Assembly (NCBI GenBank): GCA_031406155.1
Contig: JANOGW010000058.1
Location: 7,559 to 71,558, forward strand
Length of the DNA stretch: 64,000 bases
Direction of reading: 5' to 3'
Source: JACMNW01 sp031406155
GTDB lineage: Bacteria; Pseudomonadota; Alphaproteobacteria; Rhodobacterales; Rhodobacteraceae
In this document: in pieces, positions 43,913 through 53,135 of the stretch
Layout of the letters: every line of letters begins with the position of its first letter
Position numbering within the stretch: the first letter of the stretch is position 1
The notes under the pieces: model-generated
Database searches by the model: none
What the model saw: only the letters and a program-made list of their open reading frames with translations
What the model was told of the DNA's origin: nothing
Position numbers and translations under genes: made by a program

Positions 43913-45655
43913 ATGACCTTCAAACCCGCCAAATGGCCCCGCGAATTACGCTCTCAGCACTGGTTCGGCGGCACGTCGCGCGATGCGATCTATCACCGTG
44001 GCTGGATGAAAAATCAGGGCCTGCCGCATGATCTGTTCGATGGCCGCCCGGTGATCGGCATCCTGAACACATGGTCGGAACTGACGCCGTGCAACGCGCA
44101 TCTGAACGATTTGGCGCAGCGCGTGAAGCACGGGATTTATGAGGCGGGCGGCTTTCCGGTCGAAGTGCCAGTGTTCAGCGCGTCCGAATCCGCCTTCCGC
44201 CCCACCGCAATGATGTTTCGCAATCTGGCGGCCATGGCGGTCGAAGAGGCGATGCGCGGCCAGCCGATGGACGGCTGCGTGCTGATGGTCGGCTGTGATA
44301 AGACCACGCCGTCGCTGCTGATGGCCGCCGCATCCACGGATTTGCCATCCATCGTCGTCACCGGCGGGCCGATGCTGAACGGTTATTTCAAGAACGAACG
44401 GGTGGGGTCCGGCACGCATCTATGGAAGTTCTCGGAAGCCGTGAAGGCAGGCGAGATGACCCCAGCCGAGTTTGCCGAAGCCGAAGCCTCGATGTCCCGC
44501 TCGCCGGGATCGTGCAACACCATGGGCACTGCCAGCACAATGGCAAGCATGGCCGAGGCATTGGGCATGGCGCTGTCCGGCAACGCGGCCATTCCGGCAG
44601 TAGACAGTCGCCGCCGCGTGATGGCGCAGATCACGGGTCGGCGCATCGTGCAGATGGTAAAGGACGATCTGAAGCCATCTTATATCCTGAAAAAAGAGGC
44701 GTTTGAAAACGCTATCCGCACCAATGGCGCGATTGGTGGCTCGACCAATGCGGTGATCCATCTGCTGGCCATTGCAGGCCGTGTCGGCATTGATCTGACG
44801 CTGGACGACTGGGATCGTTGCGGTCGCGATGTGCCGACAATCGTAAATCTGATGCCGTCGGGGAAATATCTGATGGAGGAGTTTTTCTATGCGGGCGGCC
44901 TGCCTGTGGTGATCAAACGTCTGGGCGAAGCCGGCTTACTCCACAAAGATGCACTGACCGTCAGCGGCGAGACGATGTGGGATCAGGTCAAGGATGTAGT
45001 CAACCACAACGATGATGTCATCCTGCCAACCGACCGCGCGCTTGCCAAATCCGGTGGCGTGGTGGTTCTGCGCGGCAATCTGGCGCCAAAAGGTGCCGTG
45101 CTGAAACCCTCTGCCGCCACGCAATCCTTGCTGGTTCACCGGGGCCGCGCCGTGGTTTTTGAAGACATCGACGACTACAAGGCCAAGATCAATGACGAGG
45201 CACTGGATATAGATGAGACCTGCGTGATGGTGCTGAAAAACTGTGGGCCAAAGGGCTATCCCGGCATGGCGGAGGTCGGCAATATGGGCTTGCCGCCCAA
45301 AGTGCTGCGCAAGGGCATCACCGATATGGTCCGCATTTCCGATGCGCGCATGTCGGGCACGGCTTATGGCACGGTGGTGCTGCACACATCGCCTGAAGCG
45401 GCTGCGGGTGGCCCGCTGGCCGTGGTTCAGAACGGCGATTTCATCGAGTTGGATGTGCCGAACCGCCGCCTTCATCTGGACATTTCCGATGTGGACCTTG
45501 CCGCCCGTCTGGCGAAATGGACGCCGCGCGACGCCCCGCCCGACAGTGGCTATGCCTATCTGCACAATGCCCACGTGATGGGGGCGGATACCGGCGCAGA
45601 CCTCGATTTCCTGAAAGGCTGCCGTGGCGCGCCTGTCGGCAAGGATTCGCATTGA
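43913..45655 (+). CDS. Sugar-acid dehydratase (L-arabonate dehydratase-like, IlvD/Edd family)
   Basis: The 580-residue protein resembles Azospirillum-type L-arabonate dehydratase. Fe-S ligands are visible in NTWSELTPCNAHL, VGCDKTTPS and RSPGSCNTMGTAST. It starts MTFKPAKWPRELRSQHWFGG; RSQHWFGG is characteristic of sugar-acid members and absent in IlvD. It dehydrates L-arabonate (or D-galactonate/D-fuconate) to a 2-keto-3-deoxy acid. GAGGAAA overlaps the gguC stop. The TGATG junction couples it to the next gene. Confidence 0.88.
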   Translation: MTFKPAKWPRELRSQHWFGGTSRDAIYHRGWMKNQGLPHDLFDGRPVIGILNTWSELTPCNAHLNDLAQRVKHGIYEAGGFPVEVPVFSASESAFRPTAMMFRNLAAMAVEEAMRGQPMDGCVLMVGCDKTTPSLLMAAASTDLPSIVVTGGPMLNGYFKNERVGSGTHLWKFSEAVKAGEMTPAEFAEAEASMSRSPGSCNTMGTASTMASMAEALGMALSGNAAIPAVDSRRRVMAQITGRRIVQMVKDDLKPSYILKKEAFENAIRTNGAIGGSTNAVIHLLAIAGRVGIDLTLDDWDRCGRDVPTIVNLMPSGKYLMEEFFYAGGLPVVIKRLGEAGLLHKDALTVSGETMWDQVKDVVNHNDDVILPTDRALAKSGGVVVLRGNLAPKGAVLKPSAATQSLLVHRGRAVVFEDIDDYKAKINDEALDIDETCVMVLKNCGPKGYPGMAEVGNMGLPPKVLRKGITDMVRISDARMSGTAYGTVVLHTSPEAAAGGPLAVVQNGDFIELDVPNRRLHLDISDVDLAARLAKWTPRDAPPDSGYAYLHNAHVMGADTGADLDFLKGCRGAPVGKDSH

Positions 45656-46566
45656 TGAAGATCGCGCTCGTCGGCATCGGCAAGATCGCTGTGGATCAAC
45701 ATGTGCCAGCCATCGCCAATAGCCCCGACTGGGAACTGGCGGCGACGGTCAGCCGGTCTGGCACAGTTGACGGCGTGCAGGCCTTTACCGATTTTGCCGC
45801 CATGCTGGCCGCGCGGCCCGACATTCCCGCCGTGTCCCTTTGCCTGCCGCCGCAGCCGCGTTTCCCGTATGCCGAGGCGGCGCTGAAAGCTGGCCGCCAT
45901 GTCATGCTGGAAAAGCCGCCCGGACAGACCCTTGCCGAAGTGCATGCGTTGCAAGCCTTGGCCTACCCCAATGGCGTATCTCTGTTCGCCACCTGGCACA
46001 GCCGCATGGCGCATGGCGTGGCGGCGGCCAAGGCATGGCTTGCGGATCGCAACGTCACTTCGGCCCATATCACGTGGAAAGAGGATGTCCGCAAATGGCA
46101 TCCGGGCCAGGATTGGGTGTTCGAGCCGGGTGGCATGGGTGTCTTTGATCCCGGCATCAACGCCCTGTCGATCCTGACGGAAATTCTGCCTGCCCCGGTT
46201 CACCTGACCGCAGCAAGCCTGACCTATCCCGAAAACCGCCAGACCCCGATTGCCGCAAACTTGACTTTCAGCGGCAATGTCACCGCCGATTTCGACTGGC
46301 GGCAAACCGGCCCGCAAACCTGGGATATCGAGGTGCAAACCGCTACCGGCACCCTGACCCTGCGCATGGGTGGCAACGTGCTGGAGATCGACGGAAAACC
46401 CGTTTCAGGCGAAAACACGATCATGGGCGAGTATCCCGCCCTTTACGCCCGGATGGCAAGCCTTGTGGCCAGCGCCAAAAGCGATGTCGATCTTGCCCCC
46501 ATGGTGCATGTGGCGGATGCAATGACGCTGGGCCGACGGCTGTTCACAGAAGCGTTCGAGTTCTGA
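45655..46566 (+). CDS. Gfo/Idh/MocA-family sugar dehydrogenase (galactose/arabinose 1-dehydrogenase-like)
   Basis: A 303-residue NAD(P)-dependent oxidoreductase: Rossmann motif IALVGIGKIAVDQHVPAI, then LCLPPQPRFPYAEAALKAGR and the catalytic motif LEKPPGQT. WHSRMAHGV and DWVFEPGGMGVFDPGINAL follow. This pattern fits D-galactose 1-dehydrogenase and L-arabinose 1-dehydrogenase, which oxidise the sugar to its lactone. It starts within the TGATG junction with the dehydratase gene. With the SMP-30 lactonase on the opposite strand it supplies the first two steps of the oxidative route. Confidence 0.85.
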   Translation: MKIALVGIGKIAVDQHVPAIANSPDWELAATVSRSGTVDGVQAFTDFAAMLAARPDIPAVSLCLPPQPRFPYAEAALKAGRHVMLEKPPGQTLAEVHALQALAYPNGVSLFATWHSRMAHGVAAAKAWLADRNVTSAHITWKEDVRKWHPGQDWVFEPGGMGVFDPGINALSILTEILPAPVHLTAASLTYPENRQTPIAANLTFSGNVTADFDWRQTGPQTWDIEVQTATGTLTLRMGGNVLEIDGKPVSGENTIMGEYPALYARMASLVASAKSDVDLAPMVHVADAMTLGRRLFTEAFEF

Positions 46567-46606
46567 CGGCTGGAGGCTCGTTCATACACCTCGGACTGCG
46601 CGGGCT

Positions 46607-47500
46607 TTAAGGTGTCTGCGCACCGTTTCTGTTCAGGGAAACCGCGTAAAGGCTGGTGGTCGCGGTGATGAACAACTGATGCTTGGCCCGCCCACCAAAG
46701 CAGATGTTCGAGACCACCTCGGGCACAAGAACCTTGCCCAGCACCTGCCCGTCCGGTGCAATGCAATGCACGCCATCCCCCGCTGAAGACCACAGATTGC
46801 CATCAGTATCGGTGCGGATACCGTCCGCACAGCCATGGCTGACCGTATGAAAGACCGCACCCCCGGAAAGCCTGTCACCCGCCACGTCGAACATGCGGAT
46901 ATGCTGCGGGTCGGAGTGGAACATGCGGCCTGTGTCGGCGATGTATAGGCGCGTCTCGTCCGGGGAAAACGCAAGCCCGTTCGGGCATCGAAAATCATCC
47001 GCCACCACCGAAATGCCGCCCGATGCATCCACACGGTACACCTGACAGGGCAGGTCTTGCGGTGATTTATGCCCTTCGTAATCGGTCACGATCCCGTAGT
47101 GCGGATCGGTAAACCAGATTGAGCCATCGGATTTCACCACCACATCATTGGGCGAATTGAACCGCTTGCCGTTGTAGCTGTCGGCAATCACCGTCACGCG
47201 TCCGTCAAGCTCGGTTCGGGTCACCCGGCGCAGGCCATGCTCGCACGACACCAGCCGGCCCTCGCGATCACGCGTGTGGCCGTTGGAATAGTTCGACGGC
47301 TCGCGGTAGGTCGAAAGGCCAAGACCTGGCGTCCAGCGGAGTATTTTGTTGTTCGGAATGTCGGAAAACAGTAGGCATCCGGCATCACCAAACCAGACCG
47401 GCCCTTCCGCCCAATCAAAGCCTGTGGCCAGCTTTTTCAAGGGCGCATTGCCCATCACATAGCTGCCAAAACGCGGATCAATGATCTCGAAAGACGTCAT
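46607..47500 (-). CDS. SMP-30/gluconolactonase-family sugar lactonase
   Basis: A 297-residue six-bladed beta-propeller protein. Metal-binding residues are visible: Glu in DWAEGPVWFGD, Asn in RFNSPNDVVVKSDGSIWFTD, Asn in CPNGLAFSPDETRLYIADT and Asp in ADGIRTDTDGNLW. It hydrolyses sugar lactones to sugar acids using a divalent metal. GGGAGG precedes the ATG by 8 bases. It is transcribed convergently to the sugar dehydrogenase gene, so lactone formation and opening are adjacent but in different transcripts. Confidence 0.88.
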   Translation of the reverse strand: MTSFEIIDPRFGSYVMGNAPLKKLATGFDWAEGPVWFGDAGCLLFSDIPNNKILRWTPGLGLSTYREPSNYSNGHTRDREGRLVSCEHGLRRVTRTELDGRVTVIADSYNGKRFNSPNDVVVKSDGSIWFTDPHYGIVTDYEGHKSPQDLPCQVYRVDASGGISVVADDFRCPNGLAFSPDETRLYIADTGRMFHSDPQHIRMFDVAGDRLSGGAVFHTVSHGCADGIRTDTDGNLWSSAGDGVHCIAPDGQVLGKVLVPEVVSNICFGGRAKHQLFITATTSLYAVSLNRNGAQTP

Positions 47501-47598
47501 CTGGTTAACCTCCCGCCGTTTTTGCAGTGCGCATTCCAGCCTGCGCGATCACCCGCACTTTGCCATCTTAGCTTTGCGAAGCGATTCGCGTAAAATCC

Positions 47599-48546
47599 TT
47601 ACGGAATAAGCGTCAATAATGGCTGCCCGGCAAAATGTGCGATCAGGTTATCGCGCACCAGCTTGCCCATTGCCTGACGTGTCTCGACCGTGCCGGACGC
47701 GTGATGGGGTTGCAGCAATACGTTTGGCAGGGCAACAAACCGCGGGTTCAATCGCGGCTCGCCCTCGAACACATCCAATGCGGCCGAGCCCAGCGCCCCG
47801 GTTTCCAGTGCGTCCAGCAGGGCATCTTCATCGACATTTGCTGCCCGCGAGATGTTGATCAGCATTCCTTGTGGACCAAGGGCTGCAAGCACCGGCCCGC
47901 TTACGATATGACGGGTCGCAGCCGAGGCATCGACTGTGACAAACAAGAAATCCGAGCGGTCCGCCAAAGCCACCGGATCGGCGATATAGGCCCAATCGGC
48001 TGGTGTGGCCTTGGCACTGCGCGCGCTGTAGGCGATATCCATACCAAAGCCCTGCAACCGCTTGGCAACCTCCAGCCCGATGCGCCCCAGACCCAGAACG
48101 CCCGCGCGTTTGCCCCAGACGCGACGCTGCAACGGATAACCGCCCTTGGCTGCCCAAGACCCGCTCCGCGCCCAGGCTTCGGCACCGACCATGCCGCGTG
48201 CAAGGCACAGCATCATGCCGATCGCCAGATCCGCGCAATCCTCGCTCAGAACATCGGGGGTATTGGTCACCTTGATACCGCGTGCACGGCAAGCCGCGAT
48301 ATCCACTGCGTCATAGCCCACACCGTAGACCGAGATCAGTTCCAGTTTCGGGCAGGCATCGATGATTGCTTGCGTGGCGCCCAGATCACCGCGCGTAGCA
48401 ATGGCGCGCACGTTCGGGCCAATTTCGACCAGATACGCCGCCTTGTCCGCCGCCTCGAAGTAGCGATGGCAACTGAATGCGGCGTCCAGCGGCACTTGAT
48501 CCCATTCAGGATAGCTGCCGATCTGCAAAATCTGTGGTTTTGTCAC
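47599..48546 (-). CDS. D-isomer-specific 2-hydroxyacid dehydrogenase
   Basis: The 315-residue protein has the NAD-binding motif GVLGLGRIGLEVAKRL and the three active-site residues: Arg in LINISRAANVDE, Glu in DVFEGEP and His in QPHHASGT. It belongs to the glyoxylate/hydroxypyruvate reductase group, acting on 2-keto acids such as hydroxypyruvate or related sugar-acid fragments. The GTG at 48546 has CGGAG about 8 bases upstream. It may process a C2/C3 product of the sugar-acid route (for example glycolaldehyde-derived), but the sequence does not show that. Confidence 0.88.
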   Translation of the reverse strand: MTKPQILQIGSYPEWDQVPLDAAFSCHRYFEAADKAAYLVEIGPNVRAIATRGDLGATQAIIDACPKLELISVYGVGYDAVDIAACRARGIKVTNTPDVLSEDCADLAIGMMLCLARGMVGAEAWARSGSWAAKGGYPLQRRVWGKRAGVLGLGRIGLEVAKRLQGFGMDIAYSARSAKATPADWAYIADPVALADRSDFLFVTVDASAATRHIVSGPVLAALGPQGMLINISRAANVDEDALLDALETGALGSAALDVFEGEPRLNPRFVALPNVLLQPHHASGTVETRQAMGKLVRDNLIAHFAGQPLLTLIP

Positions 48547-48669
48547 GGCTGGCTCCGTCCTTGAATGTTATCGTTAACGTAGCGACTTTCGTGCAGGGTT
48601 GTCGAGTTGGAAATCCTTGATACGGCTCTGGTGCGTTTGCAAAGTTTGGTGAACCTCGACGTTTCGGCG

Positions 48670-48684
48670 GTGTCCGCCGGACAC
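48670..48684. promoter_or_regulatory. Perfect 15-bp palindrome upstream of the UDP-glucose dehydrogenase gene
   Basis: GTGTCCGCCGGACAC has 7-bp arms around a single central C, and lies 90 bp upstream of the start at 48774, in the 227-bp divergent promoter region. The short spacer and symmetry suit an operator more than an RNA hairpin. No regulator can be named. Confidence 0.45.
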
Positions 48685-48773
48685 TGTCTAGGACCACCCC
48701 TGTTTCCGTTGACTTTGGCCCGACTTTCCAGCATCGGGAGTGCGTTGGAAAAAATACGTCAGAGGTGCTTGTC

Positions 48774-50078
48774 GTGAAGATTGCAGTTATCGGAACCGGA
48801 TATGTCGGCCTTGTTTCTGGCGTCTGCTTTTCCGACTTTGGCCACGAGGTTGTCTGCGTCGACAAAAATCTGAGCAAGCTGGAATTGCTGCAAAAAGGTG
48901 GCGTTCCAATCTACGAGCCGGGGCTTGACGCGCTGATGGCCAAAAACGTGGCAGCGGGGCGTTTGTCTTTTACCGACGATCTGGCAAAGGCTGTTGACGG
49001 TGCCGGTGCGGTGTTCATCGCGGTCGGCACGCCGACCCGGCGCGGCGATGGCCATGCGGATCTGACCTATGTGATGGCGGCCGCCGCCGAAGTGGCGCAG
49101 TGCCTCACGGGCTATACGGTCGTCGTCACCAAATCCACTGTTCCGGTCGGCACCAACCGTCAGGTGCAATCTGTTATCGCCACCACCAACCCGAAAGCTG
49201 AATTTGACGTGGCTTCAAACCCCGAATTCCTGCGCGAAGGTGCGGCAATCGACGATTTCATGCGCCCTGACCGCGTGGTTGTCGGCGTCGAATCAGATCG
49301 CGCGAAAGAGGTGATGGCCGAGGTTTACCGCCCGCTCTTCCTGCGCGATTTTCCCGTGGTCTACACCGGCCTCGAATCCGCCGAGATGATCAAATACGCG
49401 GCCAACGCGTTTCTGGCCACTAAGATCACCTTCATCAATGAAATCGCCGCCCTGTGCGAACGGGTAGGGGCGGATATCAAGGCGGTGTCCAAGGGCATGG
49501 GCATGGATGGCCGCATCGGCAACAAGTTCCTGCATGCCGGTCCCGGCTATGGCGGGTCGTGTTTCCCCAAGGATACCAAAGCGTTGGCGCGCATGGGTCA
49601 GGAACACGCGGTGCCCATGCAGATCACCGAGACCGTGATCAAGGTAAATGACGAGGTCAAGCGCCGGATGATCAGCAAGATTGAGGATCTGTGCGACGGT
49701 GTGATGCGCGACAAGGTCATTGCGGTTCTGGGTGTTACCTTCAAACCCAACACCGATGACATGCGCGATGCGCCGTCACTAACCATCGTGCCGGCACTGG
49801 TGGGGGCCGGTGCACGGGTGCGCGTGGTCGATCCGCAAGGCAGGCACGAAGGCGAAGCGTTGCTGCCCGGAGTCAAATGGCACGACAGCCCCTATCAGGC
49901 CACACAAGGGGCCGATCTGGTCGTGATCCTGACCGAATGGAACGAGTTTCGGGCGCTGGATCTGGCCAAAATGGCGCGCAAGATGGCGACACCCCGGATG
50001 GCAGATCTGCGCAACCTCTATAGCGATGCGGAGGCGACACGCGCCGGATTTGACGCTTATGCCGGCGTCGGGCGCTGA
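48774..50078 (+). CDS. ugd: UDP-glucose 6-dehydrogenase
   Basis: A 434-residue enzyme with the Rossmann start MKIAVIGTGYVGLVSGVCFS, catalytic Cys263 in GPGYGGSCFPKDTKAL and TFKPNTDDMRDAPS. It oxidises UDP-glucose to UDP-glucuronate for polysaccharide synthesis. It lacks the AlgD hallmarks (C-terminal GICW, YFMRPGFAFGG), so the two dehydrogenases in the window feed different polymers. AGAGG lies 8 bases before the GTG at 48774; the upstream GTG at 48765 has no site. It is possibly co-transcribed with the epimerase-like gene, which starts 10 bp later. Confidence 0.93.
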   Translation: MKIAVIGTGYVGLVSGVCFSDFGHEVVCVDKNLSKLELLQKGGVPIYEPGLDALMAKNVAAGRLSFTDDLAKAVDGAGAVFIAVGTPTRRGDGHADLTYVMAAAAEVAQCLTGYTVVVTKSTVPVGTNRQVQSVIATTNPKAEFDVASNPEFLREGAAIDDFMRPDRVVVGVESDRAKEVMAEVYRPLFLRDFPVVYTGLESAEMIKYAANAFLATKITFINEIAALCERVGADIKAVSKGMGMDGRIGNKFLHAGPGYGGSCFPKDTKALARMGQEHAVPMQITETVIKVNDEVKRRMISKIEDLCDGVMRDKVIAVLGVTFKPNTDDMRDAPSLTIVPALVGAGARVRVVDPQGRHEGEALLPGVKWHDSPYQATQGADLVVILTEWNEFRALDLAKMARKMATPRMADLRNLYSDAEATRAGFDAYAGVGR

Positions 50079-50088
50079 TTATTCCGGC

Positions 50089-51180
50089 ATGTTACCCGCT
50101 GGCGTGATCAAGGTCACGGCACGGGGGATCGAGTTCGGATTTGTTCCGAACTGCGGGATAGTTTCGAACCTGAGCGTCGAAGATCAGGGCCGCCGAATAT
50201 CGATGATGCACCGGGCCCCGTGGGTGGTACCAGGTGCCCCTTTGCCCGCCGACGCACCACCGCATCAGGCCAGCCTGGAAGGCGATTTCTTTTGTGCACC
50301 GTTTTCGGACGCCTCTGCCGACGGTGCGCCTTTGCATGGATGGCCTGCTAATGGCCATTGGCAGGTGTCGCACCGCACAGACCCCCGGTCGCTGCGCTGC
50401 ACGCTCGATCATACCGTCATGGGCGCAAGTGTGGTCAAGGAACTGTCATTGTCTGACGACCACCCGTTTCTTTACCAGCGGCACATCTTTACCGGCGGGA
50501 ATGGTGCCATTTCCGCAGCCAATCATGCGATGATTTCGCTGCCAAACGGCGGGCACTTGCGGTTCTCTGCCAAGCGATGGTTTGAAACCCCTTCGATGCC
50601 GCCAGAAACAGACCCCGGGCGCGGCCGATCTTGCCTGCGCTACCCCGCGCGCAGCACCGATCCGCGGCAGTTTCCAAACGCAAATGGCGACGCAATCGAT
50701 CTGACCCGCTATCCCTTTGGCCCCGCCCACGAAGATTTCGTCATGGCGATTGAATCGCCCGAAAGCCCGCTCGGCTGGACGGCCGTCACCCGCCCCACCG
50801 AGGGCGATCTATACCTTAGCCTTCGCAACCCGCACCGCTTGCCGATGACGATGCTGTGGCATTCGAATGGCGGGCGCGATTATGCACCGTGGCTTGGCCG
50901 TCATTTCGGCTGTCTGGGGATCGAGGAAGGCATAGCGCTGCCCCTGCTGGACATCTCGGCCCGCGAAGACCCCGATCTTTTCGCCCGCGCTGGCCAAGCG
51001 TCCGCCCTTGTGATGGCACCGGGCACGCAGACCGACATTTGCCACGTAACGGGGTGCATCGCGTGGCCATCGGGTGAAGCCGTGCTTGATGTGCGCCTGT
51101 TGAACGACCAGATCATCGTGCTGGGGGAACAAGGGGCCGCGCGCACCCTGCCTTTCCACGGTGCATTTCTTTTTAACTAA
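50089..51180 (+). CDS. Aldose 1-epimerase (galactose mutarotase)-like protein
   Basis: A 363-residue protein with the beta-sandwich pattern of the mutarotase/carbohydrate-binding superfamily: GIEFGFVPNCGIVSNLSVED, GDFFCAPFSDASADGAPLHG and WQVSHRTDPRSLRCTLDHTV. Catalytic-like residues are His in PLHGW, and Asp/Glu pairs near residue 285 (GCLGIEEGIALP). It probably interconverts anomers or binds a sugar; the substrate is unknown. The ATG at 50089 is chosen because upstream in-frame codons lie inside ugd; the ribosome site is weak. Its last bases overlap the convergent gene by 8. Confidence 0.7.
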   Translation: MLPAGVIKVTARGIEFGFVPNCGIVSNLSVEDQGRRISMMHRAPWVVPGAPLPADAPPHQASLEGDFFCAPFSDASADGAPLHGWPANGHWQVSHRTDPRSLRCTLDHTVMGASVVKELSLSDDHPFLYQRHIFTGGNGAISAANHAMISLPNGGHLRFSAKRWFETPSMPPETDPGRGRSCLRYPARSTDPRQFPNANGDAIDLTRYPFGPAHEDFVMAIESPESPLGWTAVTRPTEGDLYLSLRNPHRLPMTMLWHSNGGRDYAPWLGRHFGCLGIEEGIALPLLDISAREDPDLFARAGQASALVMAPGTQTDICHVTGCIAWPSGEAVLDVRLLNDQIIVLGEQGAARTLPFHGAFLFN

Positions 51181-52792
51181 TCGCGGTCGTGCCCGGCGAC
51201 ATATCCGGCCCCGTCTGCGCCGCCAGCGACGATAGGAACAGCTCAATCTCGCGGCGTGCCACCTCCCATGCCGGCTCGTGGCCGAGCAGGATATGGTTGC
51301 GGCTTTCCAGCGTCACAAATCGCGCGCCTGCGATACCCATCGCCAGTTCGCGCCCCTGATCCATACGGATGCGTTGATCATGCCGGGCATGCAGCACAAG
51401 CGTAGGCGCATTGATCAGCGGCAGGCAATCGCGCACATCGATATCGCCGAACGCATCCTGAAACCGGACCGCATTTTCCGCCGAGGTGGTCTGGCGCTGA
51501 AATTCATCGAACCATGCCAGTTCTTCGGTCGTGCCGTCGGGCATGAATGTCTGCGAGAAAATATGCCGATACGCCGCCGTGCTGCTGCCCCAGCCAAGCC
51601 GGGTCAGCGTCATCACCGCTTCGCGCCGCTCGCGTTCTTCCGGCGTTGCCCCGATACGCCATCCGGTCGCATAGCCCCCGATCAGGATCAGGCCAGACAC
51701 CCGTTCTGGATGGCGCGCGGCATAGGCAATCGCCACTGCACAGCCCTGCGACAGACCCAACAGTGGAAATCGCTGCAGTCCCAAATTATCGACAACCGTT
51801 TCAAGGTCTTGCACGAAGGCATCCATGCTCAGGTCGGCCACTGCCCAATCCGATAGCCCATTGCCGCGTTCATCATAGCGGACAAGGGTGTTCCGACTGG
51901 CCAGTGCCCCGAATGTCTTGCTCCAGATCGGGCTTTCCCAATCCAGTTCGAGATGGTTCAGCCAATTCGCCGTCTTCACGATGGCCGGGCCAGACCCGAC
52001 CGAAGCATAGGCGATGCGCACGCCATCTTGCGCCGTGCAAAACCCGATGGTCTGACGCAACGTTGCGGAAGCCTGCGGATTTTCGGTGGCGGGTTCCTGA
52101 AACAGGTCATCGTTGACGGCAATCCCGGCTTCCGCCGCCACTGCACGGAAGTTTTCGACGACGGTCTCAGCCTCGGCCTTGCGTCCCGACCGACCCAGAT
52201 ACAGCGCCAAAGCGCCTGCCGCCCGGCTGGAAAACGGTGCGGCTGAAAGCCAGAGGCGGGCCCATTTTACCCTTTCATGGTCGTCCGCATCGGGGTGTAG
52301 AACGATCCGTTCCAACACCGATCGATAGAGCCCCGCAGCCTCTTCCCGCTCAGCAATCAGCCATGTCTGGAAGACCTCAGAGCCCGGAATGTCTAGGCCG
52401 TCCAGAAAAGGTTGTGCCAAGGTTGTGGCGATATCGCACAGCACGGGCAGTTTTGTCTTGCCCTCCGACAGGGTCGATTTGATTTCTGCGTAATCGATCT
52501 TCACAGCCCGCGGGGCGAAGGCCACCCTGTCGCGGTCCGCCTCGATTCGTGTGGTGACGGGATCATTCACCAACGCGCGGATCTTGCTTAACGCCCAGCG
52601 CAATGATCCGCGCGGATCATCGGGCAGATCCCAGAACATCTCACACAGCCGTTCGCGCCGCTGTGGCCTGTTGGTCAGGATCAGATAGGCAAGCACGGCG
52701 CGCGCCTTTCGCGATGGCGGCAAGACAGTGTCCACGCCGGATCTGATCAGGCGCAATTCCCCGAACAATCGTATTTCAAGGTCAACGTTCAT
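51173..52792 (-). CDS. BTAD-type transcriptional activator fused to an alpha/beta-hydrolase
   Basis: A 539-residue protein. The N-terminal part (about 1-100) looks like an OmpR-type winged helix (LEIRLFGELRLIRSGVDTVL, then SRKARAVLAYLILTNRPQRR), followed by a BTAD/TPR-like helical domain to about 245, as in SARP activators. From about 265 there is an alpha/beta-hydrolase domain with the nucleophile elbow GLSQG (Ser348), the Asp segment LHARHDQRI and His in SRNHILLGHEPAW. The hydrolase domain might sense or process a small ester or lactone and control DNA binding, but this is unproven. ATG at 52792. It is divergent from the DUF1127 gene. Confidence 0.78.
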   Translation of the reverse strand: MNVDLEIRLFGELRLIRSGVDTVLPPSRKARAVLAYLILTNRPQRRERLCEMFWDLPDDPRGSLRWALSKIRALVNDPVTTRIEADRDRVAFAPRAVKIDYAEIKSTLSEGKTKLPVLCDIATTLAQPFLDGLDIPGSEVFQTWLIAEREEAAGLYRSVLERIVLHPDADDHERVKWARLWLSAAPFSSRAAGALALYLGRSGRKAEAETVVENFRAVAAEAGIAVNDDLFQEPATENPQASATLRQTIGFCTAQDGVRIAYASVGSGPAIVKTANWLNHLELDWESPIWSKTFGALASRNTLVRYDERGNGLSDWAVADLSMDAFVQDLETVVDNLGLQRFPLLGLSQGCAVAIAYAARHPERVSGLILIGGYATGWRIGATPEERERREAVMTLTRLGWGSSTAAYRHIFSQTFMPDGTTEELAWFDEFQRQTTSAENAVRFQDAFGDIDVRDCLPLINAPTLVLHARHDQRIRMDQGRELAMGIAGARFVTLESRNHILLGHEPAWEVARREIELFLSSLAAQTGPDMSPGTTAIS

Positions 52793-53135
52793 GTCGTGTC
52801 CCGTGGAATGCAGTTCAAAAATACCATGTTTACCCAAGGTAATACCACGCTGGTTACAACGCTGGCTACAACCGCAAGTCGTGATACCCCCGCCTGACGA
52901 TCCGCAGGCCATGCAGCGCACGGGCAGGGTGGGGGCATCCATTGCTTTTCCAACTGCGGCATCGTTGGCAGTACGACCGTCTCGCATTTCTGAGGCGGGC
53001 TTGCTGGTCTGCAGTGGTACCTATTCTTCCCCGCCATTGCATCTTGCAAGAACCGGCGTCTGGTAATTTTTCGACGGCCAGACGCCGAAACTTCCAAAGT
53101 CTTGAACGCGAGATAGAAAAACGAAAGGCATTTAC
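52793..53135. other. Divergent promoter region between the BTAD-hydrolase and DUF1127 genes
   Basis: 343 bp without a convincing gene. Tandem repeats near the BTAD-hydrolase start are listed separately. The rest (52880-53100) shows no clear dyads; an AAAGG site for the DUF1127 gene lies near 53123. Some in-frame extensions of the minus-strand gene cross this region but lack ribosome sites and contain Cys-rich, unnatural sequence. Confidence 0.5.
52820..52870. repeat. Direct repeats before the BTAD-hydrolase gene, possible operator
   Basis: ACGCTGGTTACA and ACGCTGGCTACA (52847-52870) are tandem 12-mers with one mismatch. AATACCA occurs at 52820-52826 and 52841-52847, 21 bp (two helical turns) apart. 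They lie 28-78 bp upstream of the start at 52792. SARP/BTAD activators bind tandem direct repeats about one helical turn apart, so autoregulation is plausible. Confidence 0.5.

Noticed and set aside
48774..50078. Possibility that this is a second algD
   Set aside because: The Cys motif and termini match UDP-glucose dehydrogenase; the AlgD-specific GICW end and YFMRPGFAFGG are absent.
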